DNA from: Pararge aegeria
Taxonomy: Eukaryota; Arthropoda; Insecta; Lepidoptera; Nymphalidae
Direction of reading: 5' to 3'
DNA length: 64,000 nucleotides
Assembly: GCF_905163445.1 (NCBI RefSeq)
Contig: NC_053202.1
Location: forward strand, 6,882,001 to 6,946,000
Shown in pieces: positions 42,383-54,555 of the stretch. Made by a program: the position numbers and the translations under genes. The notes beneath the pieces are model-generated. The model saw only the letters and a program-made list of their open reading frames with translations. It was not told where the DNA came from and ran no database searches. How positions within the stretch are numbered: position 1 is the first letter of the stretch; each line of letters begins with the position of its first letter.

Positions 42383-42683
42383 AGCGGTAGCGCATTGGGT
42401 AGGAGCTTGATTTCATTTTCGGAGGGCCGAGTTCGAATCCTTGCACGAACATTTAACTTTTCTAAGTTATGTGCGTTTTAAGTATTTAAAATATCACTTG
42501 CTTCAACGGCGAAGTAAACCCTGCATGCTAGAGAGTTCTCCATAATGTTGCCAAAGGTATGTGGAGCCCACACATCCACTCTGGGCCAGAGTGGTGGACC
42601 ACGGCTTTAATCCCTTCTCACTGTGGGAGGAGACCCGTACCCTGTAGTGGGCCGGTAATGGGTTGATATGATGATGATGATGA
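42383..42683 (+). mobile_element. SINE S3, full-length
   Basis: Head GTAGCGCATTGGGTAGGAGC with B box GAGTTCGAATCC. The body is complete from GTTATGTGCGTTTTAAGTAT through GGAGGAGACCCGTACCC to GGTTGATATGATGATGATGA. A microsatellite-like tail ends it. Confidence 0.8.
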
Positions 42684-42771
42684 CTTGCATATTGGGAAAC
42701 GACCTCTTTAATTAATATGTTGTTATTAAAGGGTCTGATAGAGACTTAATAGCCGGTAATACATTCATGCT

Positions 42772-43085
42772 ATCAAATCAGAAATGTGGAGATTCGTAGA
42801 AGAACCAGAGTTCTTCTGAGACATAGCTCGACGAGTCGCGAAGCTGAAGTGGCAATGGGCCGGGCACATAGTTCGGAGAAAGTATGGACGTTGGGTTCCC
42901 AAGGTGCTGGAATGGCAGCCCCGAACTGGTAAGCGCAGCGTTGGTCGGCCCCCAACAAGGTGGACAGACGACATTAAGCGCGTCGCAGGTAGCCGCTGGG
43001 TCCAAGCGGCTCAGAACCGTGGAACTTGGAACTCCCTACAAAAGACCTATGTCCAGCAGTGGACGTTTATCGGTTGATGTGATGA
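42772..43085 (+). pseudogene. RTE-type LINE reverse transcriptase C-terminus
   Basis: One frame runs IKSEMWRFVEEPEFF, an in-frame stop (42817-42819), then DIARRVAKLKWQWAGHIVRR, ...VLEWQPRTGKRSVGRPPTRW, TDDIKRVAGSRWVQAAQNRG, TWNSLQKTYVQQWTFIG and a stop at 43075-43077. WAGH, GRPPTRW and VAGS are hallmarks of lepidopteran RTE-clade proteins. A GATGATGATGATAATGA tail follows. A 5'-truncated, dead copy. Confidence 0.75.
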
Positions 43086-45554
43086 TGATGATAATGACAT
43101 TGATGCTAAGTGCCCATGTCGATAATTCAAAGATTGTAATCGGCCCATGCCCATTACAATCCAGGTAATCTTTATCATAATAATAAGGATTACATGTTTG
43201 TTCGTGTTTGGTTGCGCTAAGTTATAATTAAGTCTTAAATAATAATTTAAAATTTCATTGGTGTTCCTATTCTCCCATATCCAAAACAGCACTGAACGAT
43301 TCTCCGTGAAGAGACTGGCGCCCTCATACGCCTCAAAAACACTAGAACGCAGAGCTGTCACTTAAATTAACGAAAGCAAACGATTAAGACGTTTGCGAAC
43401 GACTTGCTTTCCGATTGCGAAAAGTAACGGGCAATACGAGTTTACTGGCTGCCTGAAAATAAGCCATAAAATATCATAATATATCTTAGAAGTTTCAATG
43501 AGATCCTTTTAAGCATAATTCCTATATTTATGTGTGTGCCGAAATATAACACCACCACTTAGGTGGTGTTCGAGAAGAGAAGACTTTGTGAGGAATATTT
43601 GGATCAACGGACGGCGTGCTCCTACCGGATACCCATGAAAAATAAGGTCAAGTAAGTGCAGTCTTCCTTGTGCTCTGATTCCTTTGTATCTTTCTTTTGT
43701 ACACCAATTTACCGCAAAAAATACAGTCCACTCATTCGAAATAAAAATCTTAAAATAACTTAATATAACTTGGCGCATTCAGTGTTCTTAATGATGAATA
43801 ATTGTAAATGAAGAATAGCTCATAAAGTTGTGTAAAATAAGAAGGTGAATTCGCGCTGAACCAACTGTCAAACCATGAATCGTATGTCGATGACAGGTCA
43901 CAGTTAGTAACTGTCAGAAAAGTTACACTGGGCAAGTTAGATCATTAGTTACTTCAAACTTCCGCCATGCCATATTCTTGGCCAATCGACAACACGTCTC
44001 GGAGAAGTGATTTTTAGATTGGTTTCTCTCCGTCTACCATACATTTTTATAAATCATAATTGAGCTTAAAACATTATATTTCTCCATTACATATAATGAG
44101 ATTTTGAGTCATGCTTTATTTTGCCTAGTTAGTTAAGTAACTAATTAAACATAGATTTTAAACACTTATAACTTAAGAAAATAAAAGAAGAAAAGTAAAA
44201 CAAAGATAGAGAATGAATATAAGATTCGCCTTATTGCTCTCTTCTATGTTATATGATTCTCTTTGTTAGGTACACAGGAAAACAGGAGCTTTAAAAAACA
44301 AATCTTTATACAAATTTAGTTACTTAATGATATTGCAACGCTTTCGTGTTAATATCTGTTGTATTGCATGCTCGGTTGAGACCATCAACGTCAATTTATA
44401 ATGAAATGACATCCCAGTATCCGAGTCGCTAAAAATGCGCAATATGGGTATAAAATGAACAAGAGTAGTATTTAACTTTATTAGCGTGTAAACTTTTAAT
44501 GTTCACATTTCTGACCGGGGAGTCTAGGAGTTTGGAATTTGAAATGGGATTAAACACAAAATTTGGCGCCTCTCTTCGACAGAGAGGATATGCTACTTTT
44601 AGTCATGTTAGTTTATCTTCTTCCCAATAAATACTTTCGCATAAAGTTTGGAAGATTCAAGATTCAGAAAGGAACTTTATCGTATCGGAATAGCAACATT
44701 TTGAATGAATATTTTCTATTTGATTTCTAGCTTATTATGCGTAAGAGGATCGGATCAAAATTATACTTCCTTAGAACATTTGACTGTAAGAAAAACAAAC
44801 ATTTTTATTCTGGACAAACCAGCAATTAGTTGTAGAAACATGCAAAAAGTTGAATGAAGTATTAGAATTACAAATTCTGCCTAGTGCCATTACAATAATC
44901 AATTATATATGTATACAGCAGTATCATTATGAAAGCTGCATGGTTAGGTTATGCAACGATGAAAACATTTCCAGATAGCAAAAGAAAACCAACTCGGTCA
45001 CAAGCAATGTACGCTCTGTCAGCCATCATGTATAATGTATGAAGTGACTGCAAAGTAGTGAAGAATGATCCCAATGGAGAAGATTGCAGGATAAGGAGCA
45101 GTCGAAAGGAGAAAAAAGACCGGGCTACGCAATAACTAGAAGAATAAAAGAAGAAGAAAGTATAAAGACACAATAGACCAAAAGAATTATAAAACAAGAC
45201 TGAGCCTGAAACTTGACCTTCAGTAATTGGGAGGCATATAATACAGAACCTTCTTTCTTTTTTATTTATAACTAAATGATTGTTCCTAATGTCATGATCC
45301 TCAAGTACTGGACAATGCAAACGAAAAGACTAACGAGAATAAAAAAATACGAATAGTTACATCGCATAAATAAAAAAAAAATTAAACACTAATATTTTAA
45401 GTATGGAACTTGGCTACCTACCTATTTGTTAAACCAGTGAAATTATTTTTAATAAAATTTGCACAGATAAAGTACGCATTCTATTTGAACTTAATATGAT
45501 GAATTCTCCTACATAATCATCTCTAAACGATTAATCTCATCTTATCTCTAAACC
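43086..45554. other. Mostly unique AT-rich DNA
   Basis: No recognised gene. A 9-bp-arm hairpin AACACCACC/GGTGGTGTT lies at 43548-43570. A 123-codon minus frame at 44949-45320 is the joint longest in the window but matches nothing I know. Confidence 0.45.
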
Positions 45555-45720
45555 ATCTCAGGTCTCACAAAACGAGAGGAGTTGAGGCCTAAGGCCATAA
45601 CACTGGCTAAGTGCGGAGAACTCTGAGGCATTCAAGTTTCGTCATCGTTAAATCAAGTTACATTTAAGTAATTGCCTAAAACGAACATAGCTCGGCATCA
45701 TTTCCGTCCCTCCAAAACAG
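45555..45720 (-). mobile_element. SINE S3 remnant, antisense
   Basis: GAGTTGAGGCCTAAGGCCAT, ACTGGCTAAGTGCGG and TAATTGCCTAAAACGAACAT follow the antisense S3 order with large losses. Confidence 0.4.
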
Positions 45721-46663
45721 ACAGAAATATTTATGTATATTTTTTTTACACATAGCACAACTACAAATATGTAAAAACTTATTATCGGTTATAGTTATTA
45801 GCTACATTTTACATCACAAATACCTTTGTGTAATTCTAAAACAATCCGATTGTTCATAGATTACTGAACTAGTATAAACTGTGTTTCAGTTTCAGTCAGC
45901 ATTCCTTAATTATACCGAATATTACATAACGAGCAAATAGCAAGAGATTTTACGAAAAGACATTTGAAATTAAATTTATAATAATTATAGCAATATAAGA
46001 GTTTCTTAAATTGCAATAACTAGCAACTATTGACTTCTATTAGAATATGAAAATAAATTATCCCACACAAACACAATATCGAGTGGAAGATTGCCCCGTC
46101 TATTTTAAATCTTCAGCCATTTCTCATTGATGCAAGTTATCTTTTTTCCGATACTTTCGCTTGGCATTGGCTGTCTGTAAATTTATCTGATTAAAACTGC
46201 GCCATTGTACAAGTCTACGCTATGTTTTTGTCTAGATTTCTCCATTGACACAAAAAGGAGGGTGCAAGAGACAAATCATATACCAGAGACAAATCATAAA
46301 ACAGTCAAATCATATACCTATATGTATATGATTTGTCTGTTTGTATGCGGTCATGTACAACGGTATCATCGTGGACACAAATATGACTTTATCAAACGCT
46401 TCGCTCCATCTACTTAATAATAACTTAAATATTATAACTTCTATCTGATTCTTAGGTTAAGATCAAAATAAACGTAAGAGGCCTGTTGAATAATGTGCAG
46501 GAACAAGTTGTGCTGAAACTTAAGTATAAAGAACATCGAATCAGTTGACAATATTTATAACCACTTGAATACAAGATAATGATAGGTCTCACTTCCTATT
46601 CTCATATTGTTTCTCGCATGAATTCGATTTTCTAACGGTCTCATCTTTATTTCTAACAATATT
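45721..46663. other. No gene; palindrome near 46306
   Basis: CAAATCATATAC and GTATATGATTTG (46306-46335) pair around six bases, with two extra direct copies of ACAAATCATA upstream. Otherwise AT-rich. Confidence 0.45.
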
Positions 46664-46996
46664 GACGAACTCCCTGGCGCAGCGTTAAGCACTGTGGTTT
46701 TAAGTGCGAGAGCCTGGGTTCGATTCCCGACAGTGGCAATTTGAGGATTAATAATTACTGAATTTTCTCTGGTCTTGTGATTCTGGAGGTTTTGGCCGAG
46801 GCTAGTTACCGCCTGACAAAAACGTGCTCCTAAATGATTTAGCATTCAGGTACGATGTCACCTAGAAACCGATTCGAGGTATGAATTTATTATAACTTTC
46901 ATACCCCTAACACGCCCGTTACAATCATGGACTGCATCTTCACTTATCAGCAGATGGAATTGCAGTCGAGGGCTGGTTTGTAGTAAATTAAAAAAA
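46664..46996 (+). mobile_element. SINE S2, full-length
   Basis: CTCCCTGGCGCAGCGTTAAG and GGGTTCGATTCCCGAC form an intact head. The body runs through GGTTTTGGCCGAGGC, GCATTCAGGTACGATGTCA and GGAATTGCAGTCGAGGGC to a poly-A tail. Best-preserved S2 head in the window. Confidence 0.8.
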
Positions 46997-47089
46997 AACA
47001 TCCAAACACAAATGTTGACAATATTTTATATAAAAAAAGCTCGCATCGTGGAGATAAACAAAGCTTGAGGGATAAATAAATAATAAATA

Positions 47090-47338
47090 ATAAATAAATA
47101 TACTACGACTATACACACATCGCCATCTAAGTAAGCGTAGCTTTTGTTATGGGCACTAAGCTGACTGATGAAAATTTTTATGAATAATATACATAAATAC
47201 TTATAATATACATATAACACCCAGACACTGAAAAACATTTATGTTCATCACACAAACATTTTCCAGTAGTGTGAATCGAACCCACGGCCTTGGACTCAGA
47301 AAGCAGGTTCGCTGCCCACTGCGCCAGTCGGTCGTCAA
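47090..47338 (-). mobile_element. SINE S1, antisense
   Basis: TATACTACGACTATACACAC tail side to TGCGCCAGTCGGTCGTCAAA. The GCCCCAAAG motif of the body is deleted. Confidence 0.8.
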
Positions 47339-47447
47339 AGATATATGTTAGTTTTTAGGCGTAGATAGAAGATTAAAGAACTTTAAAGGCCCAGGAATGA
47401 AAATGGCTTCTTTTCGGTTTTTAATAAATCGATAAATACACTAATTG

Positions 47448-47560
47448 GAAAGTCAACCTCCTGTTTGATGTAGAGTATAAAGATTGAAGAAATTATAAAA
47501 AATAGGATACGAATTCTCTTTTCGGGGAGTATAGCAAACTAAGCTTTGTTTACAGCAAAT
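47448..47560 (+). mobile_element. Ribozyme-like element, core-deleted copy
   Basis: AAAGTCAACCTCCTG is followed at once by TTTGATGTAGAGTATAAAGA, AAGAAATTATAAAA and TTCGGGGAGTATAGCAAA. Compared with 12.06-12.23 kb the ribozyme-like segment is missing. Confidence 0.45.
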
Positions 47561-47854
47561 CGATAAATACGTAAATAGCTAGATCCTACTTAGTATGTAA
47601 TTTAAAAGGCTTTTGAGGGAATAAAAAGAAAAGGTTCCCAGTTCGATACGTATGTACTTTTCATCACACACTCGCAATTACAGTTCGCCAAAGCCAGTTA
47701 AAGTGGCACTCGTTTTATTTGCTGATGCACAAAGAACATCAGCATTTCACTTTTTCAATTGCATTTGAAATATTTATTCGCAGCAAAGTTTGAAATTGGC
47801 TCTAATCAGAAATTGAAGTGATTGCTGTTTTGCATGATAAGATTTTTTTTTTGT

Positions 47855-48082
47855 TATAATACGACACACACATATCGCCATCTATCCCCAAAGTAAGCGT
47901 AGCTTGTGTTATGGGCACTAAGATGACTGTTGAATATTTTTATGAATAATATACATAAATACTTATAATATACAGATAAAAACCCAGACACTGAAAAACA
48001 TTCATGTTCATCACACTAACATTTTCCGGTTGTGGGAATCGCAGAGCAGGGTCGCTGCCCACTGAGCCACTCGGCCGTCAAG
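47855..48082 (-). mobile_element. SINE S1, antisense (unit 1)
   Basis: TAATACGACACACACATATC to ACTCGGCCGTCAA. The B box is lost (GGGAATCGCAGAGCAGG joins directly), so transcription is unlikely. Confidence 0.75.
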
Positions 48083-48145
48083 ATTGAATGACCACTTTTT
48101 TATTTTTTTTATTTCAGTACACTCTATATAGTATTCTAGCATTTG

Positions 48146-48722
48146 TCTGCAATTGCCATCTAGCCCCAACTAAGTTAAGCTTGTGTTGTGGGTACTAAGG
48201 TGACTGATGAATATTTTTATGAATAACTAGCTTCTGCCCGCCACTACGTCTGTGTGGAAGTCAGAATTGGGTCTAAAGCTTCATTCATTAACAATTTTTA
48301 ATCTTACCACGGGAACTATTTGAGAGACATACTTACCAAATTTCAAAGCTGTCGGCCCGTGGCTTAGCTTGTAAACAATTTTCAATTTTCCTTCCGGAAC
48401 GACATAAGAAAATGGGATAAAAGGTAGCCTATGTTCTTTTTCATGTCAAAGGCTACATGCATGCCAAATTTCATCCAAATCCGTTCAGCCGTTTTTTCGT
48501 GATTGAGTAACAAACATCCACACTTTCACATTTATAATATTATATAAAATAAAATAATATAAAATGCATACATATAGTAGGAAGTAGGATATATCTAAAT
48601 TAACTAATCATATACAGATAAATACCCAGAAACTGGAAAATATTCATGTAAATCAAACAAACATAATGCAGTTTTAAAAGCAGAAGCAGAGTCGTTGTCA
48701 ACTGTGCCAATTGGCCGTCAAA
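48146..48722 (-). mobile_element. SINE S1 split by a Helitron-like insertion (unit 1)
   Basis: The S1 tail side (GCCATCTAGCCCCAACTAAG to TTTTTATGAATAA) and head side (ACAGATAAATACCCAGAAAC to CCAATTGGCCGTCAA) are separated by about 370 bp holding an H4-like element. The head is strongly mutated. Confidence 0.65.
48227..48541 (-). mobile_element. H4 Helitron-like element (unit 1)
   Basis: CTAGCTTCTGCCCGCCACTA at the left and CACTTTCACATTTATAATAT at the right. The minus strand carries GGCTGAACGGATTTGGATG and AAAAGAACATAGGCTACC. A precedes CTAG. It is nested inside S1. Confidence 0.6.
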
Positions 48723-49084
48723 TAATTGTCGGTACCTTGGCTCCGAATTTTGTAGCTTTGATGGTTTACGATTTACAAAATAATCACTATAACAGCCGAC
48801 TAAAACGAATACAATGCTCCTGTTTCCAGAAACATCAGTAGTATAGTTATACTATAGCATTTTGTAACAACTCGTCCGGGGAAATTCTAACACCCTGTAT
48901 ATTTCTGCCGCAAAGCAGCATTGCAGCTACGTTCCGGTTATTATGGGCGTGGTTGCCTTTGTGATTATACAAAGATAAGTATATGCAAAGTGTTTGTCTG
49001 TTTATAGGCGACGGGCTTTCAATTCTTGTACAGATTTTTTTTTGTTTATATTCTCTAAGTACATTATTATTATTATATAATATA

Positions 49085-49285
49085 CTAAACAGCTTTCGCT
49101 GATGCGTCTATATCATTTCTTGCGCTCTGTGTATTTTTATTCAGTGATACTGCAGTCACTACATCTTCAGGCAAGGCATTCCACATTTTTATAACTCTAT
49201 TGCTGATAAAGTACATAGAATAATTTTGAGATAATTGATGAAGTCGTTTATTTTTTAAACTTACGCGTTGATGTTTCATCGTCAT
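49085..49285 (-). pseudogene. LINE reverse transcriptase C-terminus (unit 1)
   Basis: The minus frame reads KHQRVSLKNKRLHQL, then YFISNRVIKMWNALPEDVVT and AVSLNK. The F.SNRV...WN.LPEDVV motif is typical of LINE polymerase C-termini. Only about 65 codons remain. Confidence 0.6.
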
Positions 49286-49671
49286 TTACCAGTCCAGTCC
49301 AGTCCAGTCATTTACCTATAGTTCTTATTTTAATCCTTCTCCCTTTGCAAAATCTGCAGAATTTGAATCCATTCTATCTAGATTTGGCCATATACGTATT
49401 TCTCTTAGATACTAGAACATTAGAACCTGCAGAATCTAAATTGCCTTCTCTCTGGATTTGGCCATATACGTATTTCTCTTAGATATTCGAGTAACTTTGT
49501 TTCTTGTCCAAGAGAAACTTTGCTGTGAAACGAAGCCCGCACTACTATTGTAAACGTTAGTTGCAATTGCCAGCGTATTAGCAAATAATACAAGCACCGT
49601 TTAACTGAGCTCACTTGAGAGAAATCTAATGACGGGAACTTCTATGAATACTTGATTAAAGCTACAATAAG

Positions 49672-50148
49672 AAAAAATGTGACTGCAATAATTTAAACAT
49701 TAGAAGTAAGAATAAACTTGCAGTGCAATATACTAGGTTACATAAAATTCATAATTCGGTTAAAGGAAATTGCATACAATTCTACAATAAACTACCAATT
49801 GACATCTTGGATATGTCTCTTAAAAAGTTCAAAGTTTGTATTAAACGTAAGCTTATAGAAAAGTCTTATTATTGTATAAAGGACTACGTAATCGATAAAA
49901 AAGCTTGGGTGTAAATTATTGCTCTAACCAGGTTGCTCTTCTAATAATTTAAAATGACATTGTGAGATGGTAATAAAAAAAAAATGGTCTAAGACCAGGA
50001 TGCGTTTCGAACCCTCGTAGCTTTAGTTTTAAGTGTACGAATGTGGTTATGGCCATCATCTCACTACCGTGTAATTCTTATGTACGCATCAAAAGTGCCA
50101 CCTATGGGCCTACTTGAATAGAGATATTTTTGACTTTGACTTTGACTT
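49672..50148 (+). mobile_element. LINE 3' end with jockey-like C-terminus (unit 1)
   Basis: The frame reads NNLNIRSKNKLAVQYTRLHK, IHNSVKGNCIQFYNKLPIDI, LDMSLKKFKVCIKRKLIEKS, YYCIKDYVIDKKAWV and a stop near 49914. The FYNKLP.DIL...KFK...K..LI.K.YY.I.D...D..AW pattern is the C-terminus of jockey-like LINEs of Lepidoptera. The 3' UTR ends CCTACTTGAATAGAGATATT with a (TTTGAC)n tail. Confidence 0.75.
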
Positions 50149-50204
50149 TGAATAAGGTGCTTAGTTCATCGACTTTTTTCTAAACGTTTTTTTTAATTAA
50201 ACTA

Positions 50205-50505
50205 TAAGTTAGACATTGACTGCAAGCTCACCTGGTAAGTGATGATGCAGTTCAATACGATAGCGGGCTAACCTGTTAGGCAGTATGGTAGTGTTACACC
50301 TAATAGGTTTCTAGGCGGCATCACACCGGAACACTAAATCGCTTAGCGGCAAGTCAATGTCGGCAGGGAGGTAACTAGCCACGGCCAAAGCTTTCAACCA
50401 GAAGTAATCATCATATCAACCCATAACAAGGCCCGGATCTCTTCCCACAATGAAAAAGTGTTAAGGGGTCCACCACGCTGGCCCAGTGCGGATTGGTGGA
50501 CAAGG
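50205..50505 (-). mobile_element. SINE S2 and S3 partial copies (unit 1)
   Basis: Antisense S2 body: GCTCACCTGGTAAGTGATGA, GATAGCGGGCTAACCTGTTA, CACACCGGAACACTAAATCG, GAGGTAACTAGCCACGGCC. Immediately after comes an antisense S3 tail part, CATCATATCAACCCATAACA to GCCCAGTGCGGATTGGTGG. Confidence 0.6.
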
Positions 50506-50985
50506 GTCCTGGAATGAAGTACTAACCGCTTAGTGTTAGTTTTTTGTAAATTGATTTAGATTGGGTAATGTTACCTTAGTTTACCTACAGTCAGTTGCAA
50601 TGTTCCAACCGCTAAATGAATGTACTAGCAACATAATATAATCTCAGCTCTGACTTAACTGAATTAACTCTTAGACCACAACTTAGATCCTAGACCTCGA
50701 TGAAGAGCTAGCAAGTAATTTGCATCGTAACTGAATTTGTGAACTGCGATTGCAAATAATTCTCAGATGACTTAAATACAGTCACGAGCTGTCTCAAGAG
50801 AAAATTGGTACTATGAGTTCTCGAATATAAATAATTCCGCACCACTCCCTGATGTGTAGCACATGTTCTTCATTATTCCATTGAGGTTTTCTGTTAATTG
50901 TTATGTTTTATTTTTTTAATTTTATGTTAATAACTTAGTTAAGTAAAGTAGTCAAGTTGAACCATGTAAAGACTGCGTAAAAGGC

Positions 50986-50986
<1 letters not shown>

Positions 50987-51016
<30 letters not shown>
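50987..51016. repeat. (GT)n microsatellite (unit 1)
   Basis: About 14 GT units. The unit 2 copy appears to have the same length. Confidence 0.9.
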
Positions 51017-51018
<2 letters not shown>

Positions 51019-51439
51019 CCAGCAAGTTTGTAACGTGGACATGCTTATAAAAGCTTTAAAGTATAGTATATAGGTAGTAGTTATTTTAATTTTTAATCTC
51101 CAAAACCTCACTGGTAACAATACTTTAATCATCATATTAACTATCTAGTTAAACTCTAACAATTATTACTACTAACAAATATTCTCTCCGTGGTAAATTT
51201 AAATCAATAGGTATCCTTACGTATGTTTTTAAAACAAAACATTTATAGTCTTTATAAGAAAAAGTGCATAATCGACTTTCTAGACATAAATTATTGATAT
51301 CAGCATATCGTCTTAGAAACGTGCAGAAAACCATTGTGGGGCATAGGCGTTTATAAAATGATAAAGAAGTTAATATTAGATTTAGCTCTACATAAGTTTA
51401 AAGATTGTATAATGACACATTTAATGCATCGAGGTTACT

Positions 51440-51625
51440 ATACTATTGATTAATTATGTGATATGTTTTTTCCTTTTACGCCATTGGTTGCCTGGAAGAA
51501 ATCGCTATGTAGCGATAAGGCCACCAAATTGTACTCTCTTGATTTGTATTTATATCTTTGTAACTACTTTTTGTTTCTTTGGTGTACAATAAAAGTGTAT
51601 TCATTCATTCATTCATTCATTAATT
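51440..51625 (+). mobile_element. LINE 3' hairpin module with ATTC tail (unit 1)
   Basis: GGTTGCCTGGAAGAAATCGC, hairpin 51501-51516 (ATCGCT-ATGT-AGCGAT), AAGGCCACCAAATTG, GGTGTACAATAAAAGTGTAT and a (TTCA)n tail. Same subfamily as 12.73 kb. Confidence 0.7.
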
Positions 51626-51667
51626 ACTTAACGACAAGGTTGCCTGTGTAACACACACACCAGATAC

Positions 51668-51834
51668 CACAATGATTTTTAAATTGTAAAATGATGTTGA
51701 AAAAGTGCAACTGCTGAGTTTCTTGCCGGCTTCTTCTCGGTAGAATCTGCCTTCCGAACCGGCGCGGTGGTAGAATCACTAACAACATACAAACTAGACG
51801 ATTTTGCTCATATTAGGCCTGCTTGAAATAAATG
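51668..51834 (+). mobile_element. LINE tail, AACCGGTGGTAGA type (unit 1)
   Basis: TTTCTTGCCGGCTTCTTCTC, GGTAGAATCTGCCTTCCGAA, GGCCTGCTTGAAATAAATG. Related tails lie at 61.15, 61.94 and 62.53 kb. Cut at the duplication junction. Confidence 0.55.
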
Positions 51835-51904
51835 TTAGTTTGAAATTGGCTCTAATCAGAAATTGAAGTGATTGCTGTTTTGCATGATAAGATTTTTTTT
51901 TTGT

Positions 51905-52132
51905 TATAATACGACACACACATATCGCCATCTATCCCCAAAGTAAGCGTAGCTTGTGTTATGGGCACTAAGATGACTGTTGAATATTTTTATGAATAAT
52001 ATACATAAATACTTATAATATACAGATAAAAACCCAGACACTGAAAAACATTCATGTTCATCACACTAACATTTTCCGGTTGTGGGAATCGCAGAGCAGG
52101 GTCGCTGCCCACTGAGCCACTCGGCCGTCAAG
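51905..52132 (-). mobile_element. SINE S1, antisense (unit 2)
   Basis: Identical to the unit 1 copy, including the B-box deletion. Confidence 0.75.
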
Positions 52133-52195
52133 ATTGAATGACCACTTTTTTATTTTTTTTATTTCAGTACACTCTATATAGTATTCTAGCATTTG

Positions 52196-52772
52196 TCTGC
52201 AATTGCCATCTAGCCCCAACTAAGTTAAGCTTGTGTTGTGGGTACTAAGGTGACTGATGAATATTTTTATGAATAACTAGCTTCTGCCCGCCACTACGTC
52301 TGTGTGGAAGTCAGAATTGGGTCTAAAGCTTCATTCATTAACAATTTTTAATCTTACCACGGGAACTATTTGAGAGACATACTTACCAAATTTCAAAGCT
52401 GTCGGCCCGTGGCTTAGCTTGTAAACAATTTTCAATTTTCCTTCCGGAACGACATAAGAAAGTGGGATAAAAGGTAGCCTATGTTCTTTTTCATGTCAAA
52501 GGCTACATGCATGCCAAATTTCATCCAAATCCGTTCAGCCGTTTTTTCGTGATTGAGTAACAAACATCCACACTTTCACATTTATAATATTATATAAAAT
52601 AAAATAATATAAAATGCATACATATAGTAGGAAGTAGGATATATCTAAATTAACTAATCATATACAGATAAATACCCAGAAACTGGAAAATATTCATGTA
52701 AATCAAACAAACATAATGCAGTTTTAAAAGCAGAAGCAGAGTCGTTGTCAACTGTGCCAATTGGCCGTCAAA
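52196..52772 (-). mobile_element. SINE S1 split by a Helitron-like insertion (unit 2)
   Basis: Second copy of the nested arrangement. The only inter-copy difference noted (52462) lies inside its Helitron-like insert. Confidence 0.65.
52277..52591 (-). mobile_element. H4 Helitron-like element (unit 2)
   Basis: Copy of the unit 1 element with G instead of A at 52462. Confidence 0.6.
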
Positions 52773-53134
52773 TAATTGTCGGTACCTTGGCTCCGAATTT
52801 TGTAGCTTTGATGGTTTACGATTTACAAAATAATCACTATAACAGCCGACTAAAACGAATACAATGCTCCTGTTTCCAGAAACATCAGTAGTATAGTTAT
52901 ACTATAGCATTTTGTAACAACTCGTCCGGGGAAATTCTAACACCCTGTATATTTCTGCCGCAAAGCAGCATTGCAGCTACGTTCCGGTTATTATGGGCGT
53001 GGTTGCCTTTGTGATTATACAAAGATAAGTATATGCAAAGTGTTTGTCTGTTTATAGGCGACGGGCTTTCAATTCTTGTACAGATTTTTTTTTGTTTATA
53101 TTCTCTAAGTACATTATTATTATTATATAATATA

Positions 53135-53335
53135 CTAAACAGCTTTCGCTGATGCGTCTATATCATTTCTTGCGCTCTGTGTATTTTTATTCAGTGATAC
53201 TGCAGTCACTACATCTTCAGGCAAGGCATTCCACATTTTTATAACTCTATTGCTGATAAAGTACATAGAATAATTTTGAGATAATTGATGAAGTCGTTTA
53301 TTTTTTAAACTTACGCGTTGATGTTTCATCGTCAT
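53135..53335 (-). pseudogene. LINE reverse transcriptase C-terminus (unit 2)
   Basis: Identical protein-level copy of 49085-49285. AGTCC repeats follow at about 53341. Confidence 0.6.
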
Positions 53336-53721
53336 TTACCAGTCCAGTCCAGTCCAGTCATTTACCTATAGTTCTTATTTTAATCCTTCTCCCTTTGCAA
53401 AATCTGCAGAATTTGAATCCATTCTATCTAGATTTGGCCATATACGTATTTCTCTTAGATACTAGAACATTAGAACCTGCAGAATCTAAATTGCCTTCTC
53501 TCTGGATTTGGCCATATACGTATTTCTCTTAGATATTCGAGTAACTTTGTTTCTTGTCCAAGAGAAACTTTGCTGTGAAACGAAGCCCGCACTACTATTG
53601 TAAACGTTAGTTGCAATTGCCAGCGTATTAGCAAATAATACAAGCACCGTTTAACTGAGCTCACTTGAGAGAAATCTAATGACGGGAACTTCTATGAATA
53701 CTTGATTAAAGCTACAATAAG

Positions 53722-54198
53722 AAAAAATGTGACTGCAATAATTTAAACATTAGAAGTAAGAATAAACTTGCAGTGCAATATACTAGGTTACATAAAATTC
53801 ATAATTCGGTTAAAGGAAATTGCATACAATTCTACAATAAACTACCAATTGACATCTTGGATATGTCTCTTAAAAAGTTCAAAGTTTGTATTAAACGTAA
53901 GCTTATAGAAAAGTCTTATTATTGTATAAAGGACTACGTAATCGATAAAAAAGCTTGGGTGTAAATTATTGCTCTAACCAGGTTGCTCTTCTAATAATTT
54001 AAAATGACATTGTGAGATGGTAATAAAAAAAAAATGGTCTAAGACCAGGATGCGTTTCGAACCCTCGTAGCTTTAGTTTTAAGTGTACGAATGTGGTTAT
54101 GGCCATCATCTCACTACCGTGTAATTCTTATGTACGCATCAAAAGTGCCACCTATGGGCCTACTTGAATAGAGATATTTTTGACTTTGACTTTGACTT
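53722..54198 (+). mobile_element. LINE 3' end with jockey-like C-terminus (unit 2)
   Basis: Identical to the unit 1 copy, including the TTTGAC tail. Confidence 0.75.
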
Positions 54199-54254
54199 TG
54201 AATAAGGTGCTTAGTTCATCGACTTTTTTCTAAACGTTTTTTTTAATTAAACTA

Positions 54255-54555
54255 TAAGTTAGACATTGACTGCAAGCTCACCTGGTAAGTGATGATGCAG
54301 TTCAATACGATAGCGGGCTAACCTGTTAGGCAGTATGGTAGTGTTACACCTAATAGGTTTCTAGGCGGCATCACACCGGAACACTAAATCGCTTAGCGGC
54401 AAGTCAATGTCGGCAGGGAGGTAACTAGCCACGGCCAAAGCTTTCAACCAGAAGTAATCATCATATCAACCCATAACAAGGCCCGGATCTCTTCCCACAA
54501 TGAAAAAGTGTTAAGGGGTCCACCACGCTGGCCCAGTGCGGATTGGTGGACAAGG
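54255..54555 (-). mobile_element. SINE S2 and S3 partial copies (unit 2)
   Basis: Second copy of the block at 50205-50505. Confidence 0.6.

Larger units (their letters stand above)
47787..51834. repeat. Tandem duplication, unit 1
   Basis: This 4048-bp block reappears at 51837-55884 with an offset of 4050. By eye I find one difference: A at 48412 against G at 52462. The join (51831-51840, AATGTTAGTT) meets near TTTGAA microhomology. The unit contains SINEs, Helitron-like and LINE remnants and no host gene. Confidence 0.9.

Noticed and set aside
43548..43570. GC-containing hairpin as a transcription terminator
   Set aside because: This is eukaryotic DNA without a nearby gene; a 9-bp hairpin is expected by chance.
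44949..45320. The 123-codon minus-strand frame as a membrane protein gene
   Set aside because: Its hydrophobic stretch comes from antisense A/G-rich DNA. No homology, splice context or neighbouring exon is visible.
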